Positions 34,827-44,370 of a stretch of 62,653 bases of DNA are shown here, piece after piece. Source of the stretch: Desulfosporosinus sp. OT (lineage in GTDB: Bacteria; Bacillota; Desulfitobacteriia; Desulfitobacteriales; Desulfitobacteriaceae); assembly GCF_000224515.1 (NCBI RefSeq), contig NZ_AGAF01000059.1, positions 1 through 62,653 on the forward strand. Direction: 5' to 3'. Positions within the stretch are counted from its first letter, which is position 1, and every line of letters starts with the position of its first letter. The position numbers and the translations under genes were made by a program. The notes beneath the pieces are model-generated. The model did no database searches, was not told the DNA's origin, and saw only the letters and a program-made list of their open reading frames with translations.

Positions 34827-34980
34827 AACCTCAGAAGTCAGAAGCCGGAGTCAGGAGTGTAGAGACCAAGGGAAATTGCGCAGCGTATGGAGGGAACCAC
34901 CGGAGTGCCAGATACAAGTAACTTAAATACTTTTTTCATGGGTAGTAACAAACTTAGAACCGGCGATAGGGGTGTGTGTG

Positions 34981-35865
34981 TTGAATCGTAACCACCGAAT
35001 AAAAAATATACTCCATATTACAATTTTACTGGTACTGGCTGTCCTATTCATTTTTCCCCTGGCTGTAACCGTCACCAATTCATTTATGAGTGAACAGGAA
35101 ATCGCCAATAATTATGACCCGGTGACGGACAAAAACTTAAGCAGCTATAACGATGACACCACGAATCACTTCGCCCGGTTCCAGCTTATACCCGACGTGG
35201 TGGTGCTGAAGCAGTATTATAACGTACTTATTAAAAAGACCCAGTTTCTTTTCATGTTCTGGAATTCCGTACTGATTACCTTCCCGATCGTCATTGGGCA
35301 AACGATTGTTGCTACCCTGGCCGCCTATGCCTTTGCCAAGCTGAAGTTTAGAGGCAGGAATTTCTTGTTTTTTTTGTATATCATTGTAATGCTGATGCCC
35401 TTCCAGGTAACTCTTGTGCCCAATTATTTAATGGCCGGTCAGCTGGGCCTGCTTAATAGCCGCTGGTCCATTATCTTGCCCGGCATCTTCAGCACCTTTG
35501 GCGTATTTCTTTTAAAACAGTCTATGGAGCAAATACCGGACTCCTATCTTGAAGCAGCCCGGGTGGACGGAGCCAGCCAGCTCCAGATTTTCCTCAAAAT
35601 TATCCTGCCCATGGCCAGGGCCGGCATAGCAGCCATGGCCATACTTGTTTTTATCGATAACTGGAACATGGTCGAACAGCCGTTGATTTTTTTACAGGAT
35701 GCGGCCAAACAGCCTCTTTCACTCTATCTTTCCAGAATCATCGACGGTGAAAAAGGATTGGCCTTTGCTGCGTCCACTTTATATATGATGCCGGTGCTGC
35801 TGAACTTCCTTTACGCCGAAAAATACTTACTGGAAGGGATCCGGCTTTCCGGAATCAAAGGCTGA
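34981..35865 (+). CDS. Sugar-type ABC transporter permease (MalG/UgpE-like)
   Basis: A permease of about 294 residues, partner of the preceding one: N-terminal helix (about 10-30), a periplasmic-type loop containing NYDPVTDKNLSSYNDDT and the EAA motif SYLEAARVDGASQLQIFLKI. AGGGGTG lies about six bases before TTG at 34981; GTG at 34978 or 34972 are alternatives. The 150-base gap between the permeases holds imperfect AGTCAGAAG-like repeats and no gene, so the two genes may be separate insertions joined later or just loosely spaced. Confidence 0.85.
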   Translation: MNRNHRIKNILHITILLVLAVLFIFPLAVTVTNSFMSEQEIANNYDPVTDKNLSSYNDDTTNHFARFQLIPDVVVLKQYYNVLIKKTQFLFMFWNSVLITFPIVIGQTIVATLAAYAFAKLKFRGRNFLFFLYIIVMLMPFQVTLVPNYLMAGQLGLLNSRWSIILPGIFSTFGVFLLKQSMEQIPDSYLEAARVDGASQLQIFLKIILPMARAGIAAMAILVFIDNWNMVEQPLIFLQDAAKQPLSLYLSRIIDGEKGLAFAASTLYMMPVLLNFLYAEKYLLEGIRLSGIKG

Positions 35866-35887
35866 GCAACGGAAGGGAGACAGAAAA

Positions 35888-37138
35888 TTGCAGAATCAAG
35901 CGATTGCGGATGATGCGCAAAGAAAAAAAGTGATCGGAAAGTTGAGTCTGCTGTTTCTAATGGCGATGATCGGGTTAACTTTCTTCTCTAATACTATCAA
36001 TAACTTTGCTCTGCCCAGAGTCCAAACGGTCCGGCCGACGAACGGGGCGTTAATCAAAGAAATATTCGGTGAAGGGACGGTGGAGGTCAAATCAACCCGG
36101 GAGGAATACGCAGATGCTAATTTGCGAGTCAAGGAAGTCATGGTGGAGAAGGGGGACAGGGTCAGCAAAGGCCAGCCCATCCTTAGCTTGGACGTAGACA
36201 GTATTAACTTGGAGGTAGACACCCTTAGCCTGGAGGCAGACATCCAAAAATCCAATTTTCTGGATGAACAGGCCCGCTATCAGCAACTACAGCTTTCACT
36301 GGCGGGGGCCTTGAAGAATCAAGAGCAAAAACAACGAGATTACAACAACCTAAAAGCGCTCTTTGAGAAGGGAGCTGAAACGGCTGTAAATCTGCAGAAT
36401 GCTGAAAAGAACTTGGCGGAGGAGGAAAGAAACTGTAAAACTATCCAGCTCAATCTGGAAATACAAGCCAGAAAGGTGGAAAGCATGGCCAAACAGGTGG
36501 CCAACATGACCAGAAAAGCGGACATCCTGGCTAAACAGGTGGCCAACAACGGCGTGTATACAGCGCCCGTGGACGGCATGATCACAGAACTGAATTTTCC
36601 CGCAGGGTCTATGACCAATAACTCCCTGCCCCTGTATAAATTGGCTGATCTAGGGCAGGGGTTCCGCCTGATCGTGCCCATTGACCATGATTTGGTTGAT
36701 TACGTCAAACCCGGAGATACGGTGAGTGTTAATATTCTCTCCCTGGGGGATAAAAAAGCCGAGGGAAAAATTAACAAGATCGTGGACAACAGCCAGCACA
36801 ACGGGGAGGAGAAGGATTTGTGGATCGACGTGTCTCTGGAAGGCTTGACAGGCGGCGAAAAGGGAGAAATCTATGTAAGCAAAAAAACAAAGCATTACGC
36901 CACCCTCGTACCTAACAGCGCGGTTCATGACGAAAGCGGCGGCTCCTATGTCTTTGTCCTGGAATCAAGAAAAGGACCTTTAGGCACTGAGAACTATTTG
37001 CAAAAGGTGGCAGTCAATGTGGAAGACAGCGATAATGCAAAGTCGGCGCTCACAGATATGGTGATGAGCGAAGTGGTGATGCAGAGCAATAAACCGGTGG
37101 AGGACGGGGATAGAGTTCTGAAGGAGGCGGCAAATTGA
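35888..37138 (+). CDS. HlyD/RND-type membrane fusion (adaptor) protein
   Basis: A 416-residue adaptor: N-terminal anchor (about 18-38), first half of the lipoyl/barrel-sandwich domain (VEKGDRVSKGQPILSLDVDS, about 85-105), a coiled-coil hairpin (about 110-210), second lipoyl half (YTAPVDGMITELNFPAGSMT) and a beta-barrel domain. Such adaptors normally serve exporters (MacA, YknX, HlyD) or sense the envelope, not sugar importers. TTG start with GGGAG upstream; the stop overlaps the next start (TTGA). Its place inside an importer operon is unusual. Confidence 0.85.
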   Translation: MQNQAIADDAQRKKVIGKLSLLFLMAMIGLTFFSNTINNFALPRVQTVRPTNGALIKEIFGEGTVEVKSTREEYADANLRVKEVMVEKGDRVSKGQPILSLDVDSINLEVDTLSLEADIQKSNFLDEQARYQQLQLSLAGALKNQEQKQRDYNNLKALFEKGAETAVNLQNAEKNLAEEERNCKTIQLNLEIQARKVESMAKQVANMTRKADILAKQVANNGVYTAPVDGMITELNFPAGSMTNNSLPLYKLADLGQGFRLIVPIDHDLVDYVKPGDTVSVNILSLGDKKAEGKINKIVDNSQHNGEEKDLWIDVSLEGLTGGEKGEIYVSKKTKHYATLVPNSAVHDESGGSYVFVLESRKGPLGTENYLQKVAVNVEDSDNAKSALTDMVMSEVVMQSNKPVEDGDRVLKEAAN

Positions 37139-38532
37139 AACCGGCCCACTTGAAACCGGACAAATCAGCCTATCCGGCCTATTTTATGCTGGCCCTGGGT
37201 CTGTTGGTTTTAACCTGGAGCACCGTCCTGGGGTCATCCCTGCCCGCCAAATTGGCGAATCTGGGCGGTCTGCACAAAACCAACAAAATCACCGCCACCT
37301 GGCTGAGCAGCTCCCATCAGCCGGAGGCCGCTTCTTTTACCCTTAAAGATATGAGGCAGCTAAGCCAATACAACCTCCGGGACTATGATCTGGCTTACGC
37401 CGTGGAGGCTTCAACGTCTGCCGCCTATCAAAAGAACCAGAGCCCAGCTCAGGTGCTGGGGGTGAATGACAGGTACGATCAATTCCAGCAAATAAACCTG
37501 CGATCAGGTAGTTTTTTAACCTTCGAACAGGAAAACCAGCAGGTTGCCGTAATCGATGCAGACCTGGCTCAGGCGCTTTTTCAAAACTGCAATGTGGTAG
37601 GCCTGGAGATAGAACTATATGGCCGGAAATTCAAAATCGTCGGGGTGGCCGGAAATGACCGTTCTCTGATCGAAACTTTGGCGGACAAGGGATACGGCAC
37701 AGTGTACATTCCGGCGAAAATGCTGTTGGAACTGGAAGCGGATTCCCGATTAACCTCCTTGGCAGTGGCAACCAAGGATGCCGGCACCACCGGCCGCAAT
37801 GCTGCTGTTTTGGAAAAGGCCCTGGCGTCAATTGGCCAAGACCCTGCCAGCTACAAAATCATCGATTATAACCTGGCGGGTCGTCTGATGGAACAAGCGA
37901 ACCTGCTGTGCAATTTTGTGGCGGGGATGGTGGCCATGATAATGCTTTTCGGCTTGCTTAGGCGAAAAATAAGGGATATTAATCATTTCTGCCGCCTGGG
38001 ACTCCGGGGTAAATATTGGTCGGAGATGATCAAGGCGGACGCCGCCAGGCTTGCGCTTAGTATGGCGGAGGTATTAGCGCTTGTTGCAGTGATGATGCTG
38101 CTCTGGAAATTAATCAGATTTAGCTTATATATTGCGCCGGAAAACATACCCGATGAACTTATTGATGTTTCATTTTGGACCGACCTCATGAAAAAGGGGA
38201 TTCAAACCAGGATGCAAAGAGCCGGATATATAGCGCCGCCCGGAGAAGTTCAATTGAATGTTCTTAATACCATCCGGAATTGGAATTTGTTTTTGAACAT
38301 CTTTCTGGGTTGGCCGCTGTTCTTGCTTGGGCTTTATCAGACCCAGCTGTTGGGGGAAAAACTGCTCTGCAGTGTTTTCCTGTTGGCTGCCTTAAGTCTG
38401 GGCGCCGCCTTGCTGATGATCATAAAAATGCCTCCTGTCATCGAGACCGGGGAAGTGTTGCTGGTATTCAGCTCTGTATTTTTAACCGTAGTGACAAAAA
38501 TAGGGCAAAAGGTCAGGGGACACACCTGCTGA
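37135..38532 (+). CDS. MacB/FtsX-like membrane protein without ATPase domain
   Basis: A 465-residue protein: N-terminal helix (about 15-32), an extracytoplasmic domain resembling the MacB periplasmic core (about 45-260; LRSGSFLTFEQENQQVAVID, KFKIVGVAGNDRS), then about four C-terminal helices (about 260-285, 300-325, 380-405 and 410-455). Classical MacB has a fused or adjacent MacB-type ATPase; the only ATPase here is MalK-like (38624). It is coupled by TTGA overlap to the adaptor gene, which supports a MacA-MacB-like pair. Function unknown. Confidence 0.65.
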   Translation: MKPAHLKPDKSAYPAYFMLALGLLVLTWSTVLGSSLPAKLANLGGLHKTNKITATWLSSSHQPEAASFTLKDMRQLSQYNLRDYDLAYAVEASTSAAYQKNQSPAQVLGVNDRYDQFQQINLRSGSFLTFEQENQQVAVIDADLAQALFQNCNVVGLEIELYGRKFKIVGVAGNDRSLIETLADKGYGTVYIPAKMLLELEADSRLTSLAVATKDAGTTGRNAAVLEKALASIGQDPASYKIIDYNLAGRLMEQANLLCNFVAGMVAMIMLFGLLRRKIRDINHFCRLGLRGKYWSEMIKADAARLALSMAEVLALVAVMMLLWKLIRFSLYIAPENIPDELIDVSFWTDLMKKGIQTRMQRAGYIAPPGEVQLNVLNTIRNWNLFLNIFLGWPLFLLGLYQTQLLGEKLLCSVFLLAALSLGAALLMIIKMPPVIETGEVLLVFSSVFLTVVTKIGQKVRGHTC

Positions 38533-38552
38533 AGTCTTGGTATTTCTACGTG

Positions 38553-38612
38553 GACAGGAATGTCCCCAATAATAGGAATGTCCTCAATTAATGGAAATAT
38601 CTCCAACGTATA
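38553..38612 (+). repeat. Three imperfect tandem repeats of about 18-19 bp
   Basis: AGGAATGTCCCCAATAAT, then AGGAATGTCCTCAATTAAT, then GGAAATATCTCCAACGTAT, just before the ATPase gene. The first unit is preceded by GGACA, giving GGACA-GGAA-TGTCC. They may be a regulatory array or a degenerate intergenic repeat. Confidence 0.5.
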
Positions 38613-38623
38613 GGAGGGAACGA

Positions 38624-39739
38624 ATGGCGAGTTTACATCTGAAAAATCTATCTAAGACCTACCCCGGTAAGGTTACGGCAGTCAGGGATTTCTCTCTGGA
38701 AATAAAGGATCAGGAATTCTTAATCCTGGTAGGTCCCTCCGGCTGTGGCAAAACAACCGTTTTAAGGATGATTGCCGGGCTGGAGGAAATTTCAGCCGGT
38801 GAATTATATATTGATGACCGGCTGGTTAATGACGTGGCTGCCAAGGACCGGGATATCGCCATGGTTTTTCAAAATTATGCTCTTTATCCCCATCTATCGG
38901 TCTATGACAATATGGCTTTTGGACTTAAGTTGAGAAAGATACCCAAGGCTGAAATCAGGAGAAATGTGCAGGAAGCGGCCAGGATTCTGGCCCTTGAAGA
39001 TCTTCTGAAACGCAAGCCTAAGGAACTTTCCGGTGGGCAAAGGCAAAGGGTGGCCCTGGGACGGGCTATTGTCAGGAAACCTGAGGTTTTCCTGATGGAT
39101 GAGCCTTTGTCCAATCTGGATGCCCAGTTGAGAACCCAGATGAGAATAGAAATTGCCAGGCTCCATAGAAATCTCCAGACAACCTTTGTTTATGTAACCC
39201 ATGATCAAACCGAAGCCATGACCATGGGCACCAGAATCGTGGTGATGAAGGATGGCCTGATCCAGCAAATTGACAGCCCGCAAGCCATCTATGACCACCC
39301 GGTCAATATGTTTGTGGCCGGTTTTCTCGGCAGCCCGGGGATGAACTTTCTGGAAGTTTTAATTATCGAGGAAAAGGGCTGTATTTTTGCCAAACTGGCC
39401 GACGCCCTCCTGCCTGTTCCCGCTGCCGAAGGACAAACGTTAAAAGAGCAGGGGTATCTGGACCGGAAATTGGTTCTGGGGATAAGAGCGGAGCATCTAT
39501 GCGGCGGCAGAGATTTTTTGGACCGCCATCCCGAGTGTGCTTTGCGCGGGAGGCTGGAGTTTAGCGAATTGAGAGGGGCTGAAACTTACCATTATGTAAG
39601 GATAGCCGGCAGGGAGGTGGTTGTCAGGGTGAGCCCGGAGTTGCGCGTCGAAACCGGGCAGGAAGTCAGGGTGGGTTTTAATATGTCCAAGGCCCATTTT
39701 TTCGATCAGGAAAGTGGAGTGAACGTCAGTAGTCAGTAG
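38624..39739 (+). CDS. MalK/UgpC-type ABC transporter ATPase
   Basis: A 371-residue CUT1-class ATPase: Walker A GPSGCGKTT (37-45), Q-loop VFQNYALYPHL, signature LSGGQRQR, Walker B VFLMDEP, His-loop THDQTEAMTMG, and a C-terminal OB/TOBE domain (about 240-371). It energises the two permeases. ATG at 38624 follows AGGAGGG; an in-frame start at 38591 lies within the tandem repeats and is rejected. Confidence 0.92.
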   Translation: MASLHLKNLSKTYPGKVTAVRDFSLEIKDQEFLILVGPSGCGKTTVLRMIAGLEEISAGELYIDDRLVNDVAAKDRDIAMVFQNYALYPHLSVYDNMAFGLKLRKIPKAEIRRNVQEAARILALEDLLKRKPKELSGGQRQRVALGRAIVRKPEVFLMDEPLSNLDAQLRTQMRIEIARLHRNLQTTFVYVTHDQTEAMTMGTRIVVMKDGLIQQIDSPQAIYDHPVNMFVAGFLGSPGMNFLEVLIIEEKGCIFAKLADALLPVPAAEGQTLKEQGYLDRKLVLGIRAEHLCGGRDFLDRHPECALRGRLEFSELRGAETYHYVRIAGREVVVRVSPELRVETGQEVRVGFNMSKAHFFDQESGVNVSSQ

Positions 39740-39784
39740 ACATGTCTCCGGAATTCTGAATACTTAAAGAGAAGGGGTGTTTTG

Positions 39785-41161
39785 ATGATCAAAAAGAAAT
39801 GCGGAGTTGTCCTAAGCTTGGTTCTAGTCCTCAGCCTGGGGGTATTTACCGCCGGCTGCGGTACTCAGGCTGCCGGGGAAGCTAATAATCCTAATTCCCT
39901 GACCATTGCGGTGGTGACCAAAGATATGTACCTGGATACGGCAGTAAAAAAGTTTGAGGAACTTCATCCCGGTGTCAGTGTGGAAGTGAAAGAATACACC
40001 TCCAGTACTTCGGAAAAAGGGGAAGGTGTCAGGGCGGCAGATCCCGGCGATCTTGAAAAATATATCACGACTATGAATACTCAGCTCATGTCCGGGCAGG
40101 GCAGCGATATAATTTTATTAAACAATCTGCCCTATCAGACCTATGCGGATAAGAATCTTTTAGTTGACTTGAGCGGGCTGATGCAGTCGGATCAAAGCTT
40201 CGACAGAGGCAAATACTACCAAAATATTTTCAAGGCGTTAGAATATAAAAATAAACTATATGGCCTGCCGGTTAATATCAGTATCGATATGATTGCCGCC
40301 GATAGAACCTTACTGGCTAAGTCCCAGGTGCCAATCGACGATAGCAACTGGGATTGGAACGATTTTGTCAAGACGGCGGAAAAGGTCATTAACGACAACC
40401 AAAATGGGGGAACCCAGGAGATGTATGCCTTGGCCGGGATGGATGAAAAAAGACTGATTGCGACTCTGGTTAAAGAAAACTATGCCAGCCTGGTCAATCC
40501 GGAGAAGAAAACAGCCAATTTTACCGGCAAGGAATTTCATGATTTACTTTCCTTAAGTAAATATCTGATTGACCACAAACTGGTTAATACGGATACAGCC
40601 CAGACCAACATTACGGATATGGCCTCCCGGGGTAAACTCGTTTTTAATTTCACATCTCTTCAAGGGTTTTGGGACCTGCAAGTGGCCAAGGCGATTTTCA
40701 GCGAGGGTGTTCAGCTTTTAAAGCCCCCCGGAAACGTGTTCTTTTCCACGGACACCATGTATGGGATCAGCAGTAAATCAGCCAATCAAAAACTGGCCTG
40801 GGAATTTTTAAAATTTATGGTCTCTGATGATATGATGACTCAGGGAGGAATGCCGATTAATAAGAGTGTGCTTCCCCAGATAGCCCAGAATTTCACCCAG
40901 GCTATACAAAAAAGGGGTGGAAAAATGATGATAAAGGACGACGGCATTCCAGCTCAATCGATAACACTGCAACCCCCCACCCAGGAGGATGTCAATTATA
41001 TGGAAAACCTGCTGAGTCAAGCGAAGGTCTACATCGGAACGGACCAGAAGATTATTTCGATTGTTCAGGAGGAAACCGCGGCCTTCTTTACAGGACAGAA
41101 GACAGCGGAGGCAACTGCCCAATTGATTCAGGACAGGGTGAGCACTTACTTAAATGAATAA
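39785..41161 (+). CDS. Extracellular solute-binding lipoprotein (family 1)
   Basis: A 458-residue lipoprotein with a signal peptide and lipobox FTAGC (Cys25), then a bilobal binding-protein fold with PVNISIDMIAADRTLL and DTMYGISSKSANQKLAWEFL motifs. It delivers a ligand, probably an oligosaccharide or glycoside, to the permeases. A TTG at 39782 precedes the ATG in frame. AAGGGGTG is the ribosome binding site. The gene closes the locus and is followed by a strong terminator. Confidence 0.88.
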   Translation: MIKKKCGVVLSLVLVLSLGVFTAGCGTQAAGEANNPNSLTIAVVTKDMYLDTAVKKFEELHPGVSVEVKEYTSSTSEKGEGVRAADPGDLEKYITTMNTQLMSGQGSDIILLNNLPYQTYADKNLLVDLSGLMQSDQSFDRGKYYQNIFKALEYKNKLYGLPVNISIDMIAADRTLLAKSQVPIDDSNWDWNDFVKTAEKVINDNQNGGTQEMYALAGMDEKRLIATLVKENYASLVNPEKKTANFTGKEFHDLLSLSKYLIDHKLVNTDTAQTNITDMASRGKLVFNFTSLQGFWDLQVAKAIFSEGVQLLKPPGNVFFSTDTMYGISSKSANQKLAWEFLKFMVSDDMMTQGGMPINKSVLPQIAQNFTQAIQKRGGKMMIKDDGIPAQSITLQPPTQEDVNYMENLLSQAKVYIGTDQKIISIVQEETAAFFTGQKTAEATAQLIQDRVSTYLNE

Positions 41162-41204
41162 TAGCAAAAGGTTTTAAGAGACCTTGAAAAACCAATGTGG
41201 TAGA

Positions 41205-41235
41205 AAGAGCACCGAATGGTTCGGTGCTCTTAATT
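41205..41235 (+). terminator. Terminator of the ABC locus
   Basis: AAGAGCACCGAA (41205-41216) pairs perfectly with TTCGGTGCTCTT (41220-41231). From 41236 to 41606 there is no recognisable gene. The stretch holds a second hairpin (CCCGTG/CACGGG, about 41500-41530) and a run of nine G (41534-41542). Confidence 0.85.
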
Positions 41236-41606
41236 ATAATGCAATAAAGCAATTTATGGAACTAATTCTATAGCTCAAACAGCTCGCGCAGGCAATCCCT
41301 GCGGACGTGTAAGATTCGGTGTATATAATGGTATTGGCAATTATTCTATAAAAAACAAGGTATGACTGAACAACTATAAATCGATATCCACGATTAACAA
41401 GGGTATATTCTTCGTGTCGTGAAGAGTCATAGAAACTTAATGGATGTTGTAGTTTATGATGCCCTGCCTGTAATTCTATATGGATTTACCACTCAAGTTC
41501 CCGTGGACGAGTGGTTCACGGGAGTTCTTTTCTGGGGGGGGGCTTACTTATAAGACCAGATGGCTCTCTACCGGTGCTTGTTCATTTTATCGGAGACGCG
41601 GCTTAT

Positions 41607-41636
41607 GTATAAAGGAATCTATAGTCTCACATAATA
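41607..41636 (+). promoter_or_regulatory. Sigma-G-like forespore promoter of the ger operon
   Basis: GTATA (41607-41611), an 18-bp spacer, then CATAATA (41630-41636). This fits the Bacillus sigma-G consensus (GHATR, 18 bp, CATWHTA) at every defined position, 35 bases before gerA. Confidence 0.75.
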
Positions 41637-41670
41637 AGGTGTCTAATACATATTAGGAAGTGTTGAATTT

Positions 41671-43203
41671 ATGTTCTTCCGCAAGAAAGATGAGAAGAAA
41701 ACGAACAGTGAATCGCTGCTCACTGACCGCTCGAAATTAACCAATTCTGTTGATGCAAACATCAAATTATTTAAAGACATCTTTATAAATGATGATACTT
41801 TCGTTGTCAGGAAGTTTCAAAATAAGTATTTAAAAACTGCGGCCTGCTGTGTTGTATACCTTGACGGCATGGCAGATACCGAAGCGATCAATGAGAATAT
41901 TATTCAGCCTATATTAGGCGGGAATTTAAAGGAAGAGATTTCTGACGGCAACCTGCTGGAAGAATTACAGTATAAAGTGATAGCTTCCAGCGATGTCCAA
42001 GAATCCGCCAATATTAACGATATGGTCGGTTCTGCAATTAATGGAGATACTGTCTTACTGGTGGAGGGTTATACAAAAGCTCTAATTATAAGTACCAAAG
42101 GATGGCAGACCAGGCCGATCGATGAACCGCTGGCCGAAAGGGTCGTGCGCGGACCGAGAGAAGGCTTCGTAGAGTCTTTAATCATCAACCTGTCCTTAAT
42201 CAGGCGTAAAATAAAAAATCCGAATTTGAAGTTTCAATATAAAGAATTAGGACTGACCACAATGACAAAAATTTGCGTTTGCTATATTGAAGGTTTGGCC
42301 TCCGAAAAAGTTCTCAAGGAATTGGTTCGCCGGCTGGATAATATTGAAATCGATGGAATTTTGGATTCCGGCTATATACAGGAACTAATCAAGGATGCTC
42401 CCTCGTCGCCTTTGGAAACAGTAGCTTCCACGGAAAGACCGGATAATGTCGCCGGGAAACTACTGGAAGGAAGGATTGCCGTTGTAGTTGATGGAAGTCC
42501 GTTTGTTCTTACGCTGCCGTTTTTGTTTGTTGAATATTTTCACGCTGATGAAGATTATTATAATGACTCCCTCTATGCATCCGTAAGCAGGCTATTCAGA
42601 ATGGTCGGGGCGTTCGTATCAATCCTCTTTCCGGCGATTTATGTATCGCTGGCAACCTTTCACCAGGAGATGATACCGACGCCTCTTCTTTTAAGTATTT
42701 CAGCAGCCAGGCATGGCACGCCTTTTCCTACAATCGTAGAAGCTGTGCTAATGGGTTTTTTGTTCGAAATACTGAGAGAAACTGGGACGAGAATGCCTGC
42801 GCCAATCGGGCAGACAGTCGTTATTGTGGGGGCATTAATCTTGGGGGGAGCAGCAATAGAAGCAAGGTTTATCAGCGCCCCCGTAGTTATCATCAGTGGG
42901 TTAACCGGTATTACGGCGCTCTTAACCGTGAAGTTTAAAAGCTTTCCCATTATTCTCAGGCTAGTATTTTTATTCCTTGCTTTTCTTATGGGCTTGTACG
43001 GAATTATCTTCGGTTTAATCGGACTTGTTATTTATCTTATGGAAATACGTTCCTATGGCGTCCCTTATATGTTAGGCACTGGTTCTTTTGATGAGGAAGA
43101 CATCAATGATACGGTTATAAGAGTACCCTGGCGGCAAATGCCGTTTCACCCCAGGTTCGCGGCAGTGAAGAATCGTGATTCGCATCATAGAAAACAGAGG
43201 TAA
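41671..43203 (+). CDS. GerA-family spore germination receptor subunit A
   Basis: A 510-residue GerA-type protein: N-terminal soluble domain (about 1-290) with LLEELQYKVI and RVVRGPREGFVESL, then five or so helices (about 300-450) and a C-terminal tail. The FVESLIINLSLIRRKIKNP motif is characteristic. It forms part of the germinant receptor in the inner spore membrane. AGGAAGTG precedes the ATG. First gene of an A-C-D-B operon read from a sigma-G-like promoter. Confidence 0.93.
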   Translation: MFFRKKDEKKTNSESLLTDRSKLTNSVDANIKLFKDIFINDDTFVVRKFQNKYLKTAACCVVYLDGMADTEAINENIIQPILGGNLKEEISDGNLLEELQYKVIASSDVQESANINDMVGSAINGDTVLLVEGYTKALIISTKGWQTRPIDEPLAERVVRGPREGFVESLIINLSLIRRKIKNPNLKFQYKELGLTTMTKICVCYIEGLASEKVLKELVRRLDNIEIDGILDSGYIQELIKDAPSSPLETVASTERPDNVAGKLLEGRIAVVVDGSPFVLTLPFLFVEYFHADEDYYNDSLYASVSRLFRMVGAFVSILFPAIYVSLATFHQEMIPTPLLLSISAARHGTPFPTIVEAVLMGFLFEILRETGTRMPAPIGQTVVIVGALILGGAAIEARFISAPVVIISGLTGITALLTVKFKSFPIILRLVFLFLAFLMGLYGIIFGLIGLVIYLMEIRSYGVPYMLGTGSFDEEDINDTVIRVPWRQMPFHPRFAAVKNRDSHHRKQR

Positions 43204-43209
43204 GCGGCT

Positions 43210-44367
43210 ATGAAATTTATGAGTAAAATTCTATTACTGATGTTAATTTTAGCTAATACCCTGTTTTTATCGGGTTGCTGGAATTACCAGGAGATTGATA
43301 GGCTGGTTCTTGTAGCAGGGATAGCCATTGACAAAAGCGAGACCGATGACCAATACCTGTTAACCGTCGAAACCGTCGATATTAAAGGCGGCGGAGAATC
43401 AGAAATGAATTCCAATACAATTACCGTAGCTGGGGATACGCTGTTTGACGCTGAAAAAAATATGTCTTCTATTTCCGGGAAAAAATTGTACTTTGCTCAT
43501 GCCAGGGTTGCTGTTTTAAGCCAGGATGTGGCCAAAGAGGGGGCCGTAAAAGTTATTGATTGGTTAGCCAGAAATGTCGAGCTCAGAGAAGATATTGAAG
43601 TACTGGTATCCCAAGCAAGGACGGCCAAAGAAATACTGGAAACCGGGAGCAAGGTGGATCAAATCATTTCCTTTGAACTTGACCGAGTGTTAAAAAATGA
43701 AAAAAGGATAGCCAATGCCCCGGAGAAAGAGTTATGGAAATTGATAAGCGATTTAGAAGGAAGTAGTATTTCGGCTGTCCTGCCGGCGGTGTCGCTCAAG
43801 GAAGTCAACAGCAGAATATTGCCCTCTGTGATGGGAACCGCTGTATTTAAAAAGGATAAGCTGGTTGGCTTTTTAAATGGTGATGACACGAAGGACTTAC
43901 TTTTTATTCAAGACAAGGTTAATGGCGGATCACTTGTTCAGAATGGAGGCGGCACAAACAATGGCTCTAAAGTATCCTTGAAAATATTTAAAAATACGAC
44001 GAAGCTAAAACCTATTGAGAAAGATGGTAATCTGGAAATGGCCATCGATATTAAAACGACGGCTGCCATCGATGAGATTGCAGGCTCTGAAAACTATATC
44101 GATGAACCTGGCAGGCTTATGCTGGAGAAAAGTGCCGAAGAGACGTTGAAAAGGAGTATTGAAGATCTGGTAAAAGAAGTACAGACGAAATACAACAGTG
44201 ATATTTTCGGGTTTGGAGCTAAGGTTAAAGCGGATAGGCCCGGCGTTTGGAAAGAAATCGGAACAATGTGGGAAGATCAATTTAAGAATTTAAAGGTTTC
44301 TGTTCACCCGGAAATTACCATCAAAAATAGTGCCGCATTATCTCAACCTATTAAAATTGGAGATTAA
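43210..44367 (+). CDS. Ger(x)C-family germination lipoprotein (subunit C)
   Basis: A 385-residue lipoprotein with signal peptide and lipobox LSGCWNYQEID (Cys about 21), the canonical start of GerC proteins. It is anchored to the outer face of the inner spore membrane. It lies six bases after gerA and three bases before a small membrane gene, so the genes are co-transcribed. Confidence 0.92.
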   Translation: MKFMSKILLLMLILANTLFLSGCWNYQEIDRLVLVAGIAIDKSETDDQYLLTVETVDIKGGGESEMNSNTITVAGDTLFDAEKNMSSISGKKLYFAHARVAVLSQDVAKEGAVKVIDWLARNVELREDIEVLVSQARTAKEILETGSKVDQIISFELDRVLKNEKRIANAPEKELWKLISDLEGSSISAVLPAVSLKEVNSRILPSVMGTAVFKKDKLVGFLNGDDTKDLLFIQDKVNGGSLVQNGGGTNNGSKVSLKIFKNTTKLKPIEKDGNLEMAIDIKTTAAIDEIAGSENYIDEPGRLMLEKSAEETLKRSIEDLVKEVQTKYNSDIFGFGAKVKADRPGVWKEIGTMWEDQFKNLKVSVHPEITIKNSAALSQPIKIGD

Positions 44368-44370
44368 ACT

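Noticed and set aside
38553-38612. Possible CRISPR array
   Set aside because: Only three imperfect 18-19 bp units stand in direct tandem with no spacers between them.
41270-41365. 30-codon frame encoding ARAGNPCGRVRFGVYNG
   Set aside because: No start codon with a ribosome binding site and no match; treated as non-coding.
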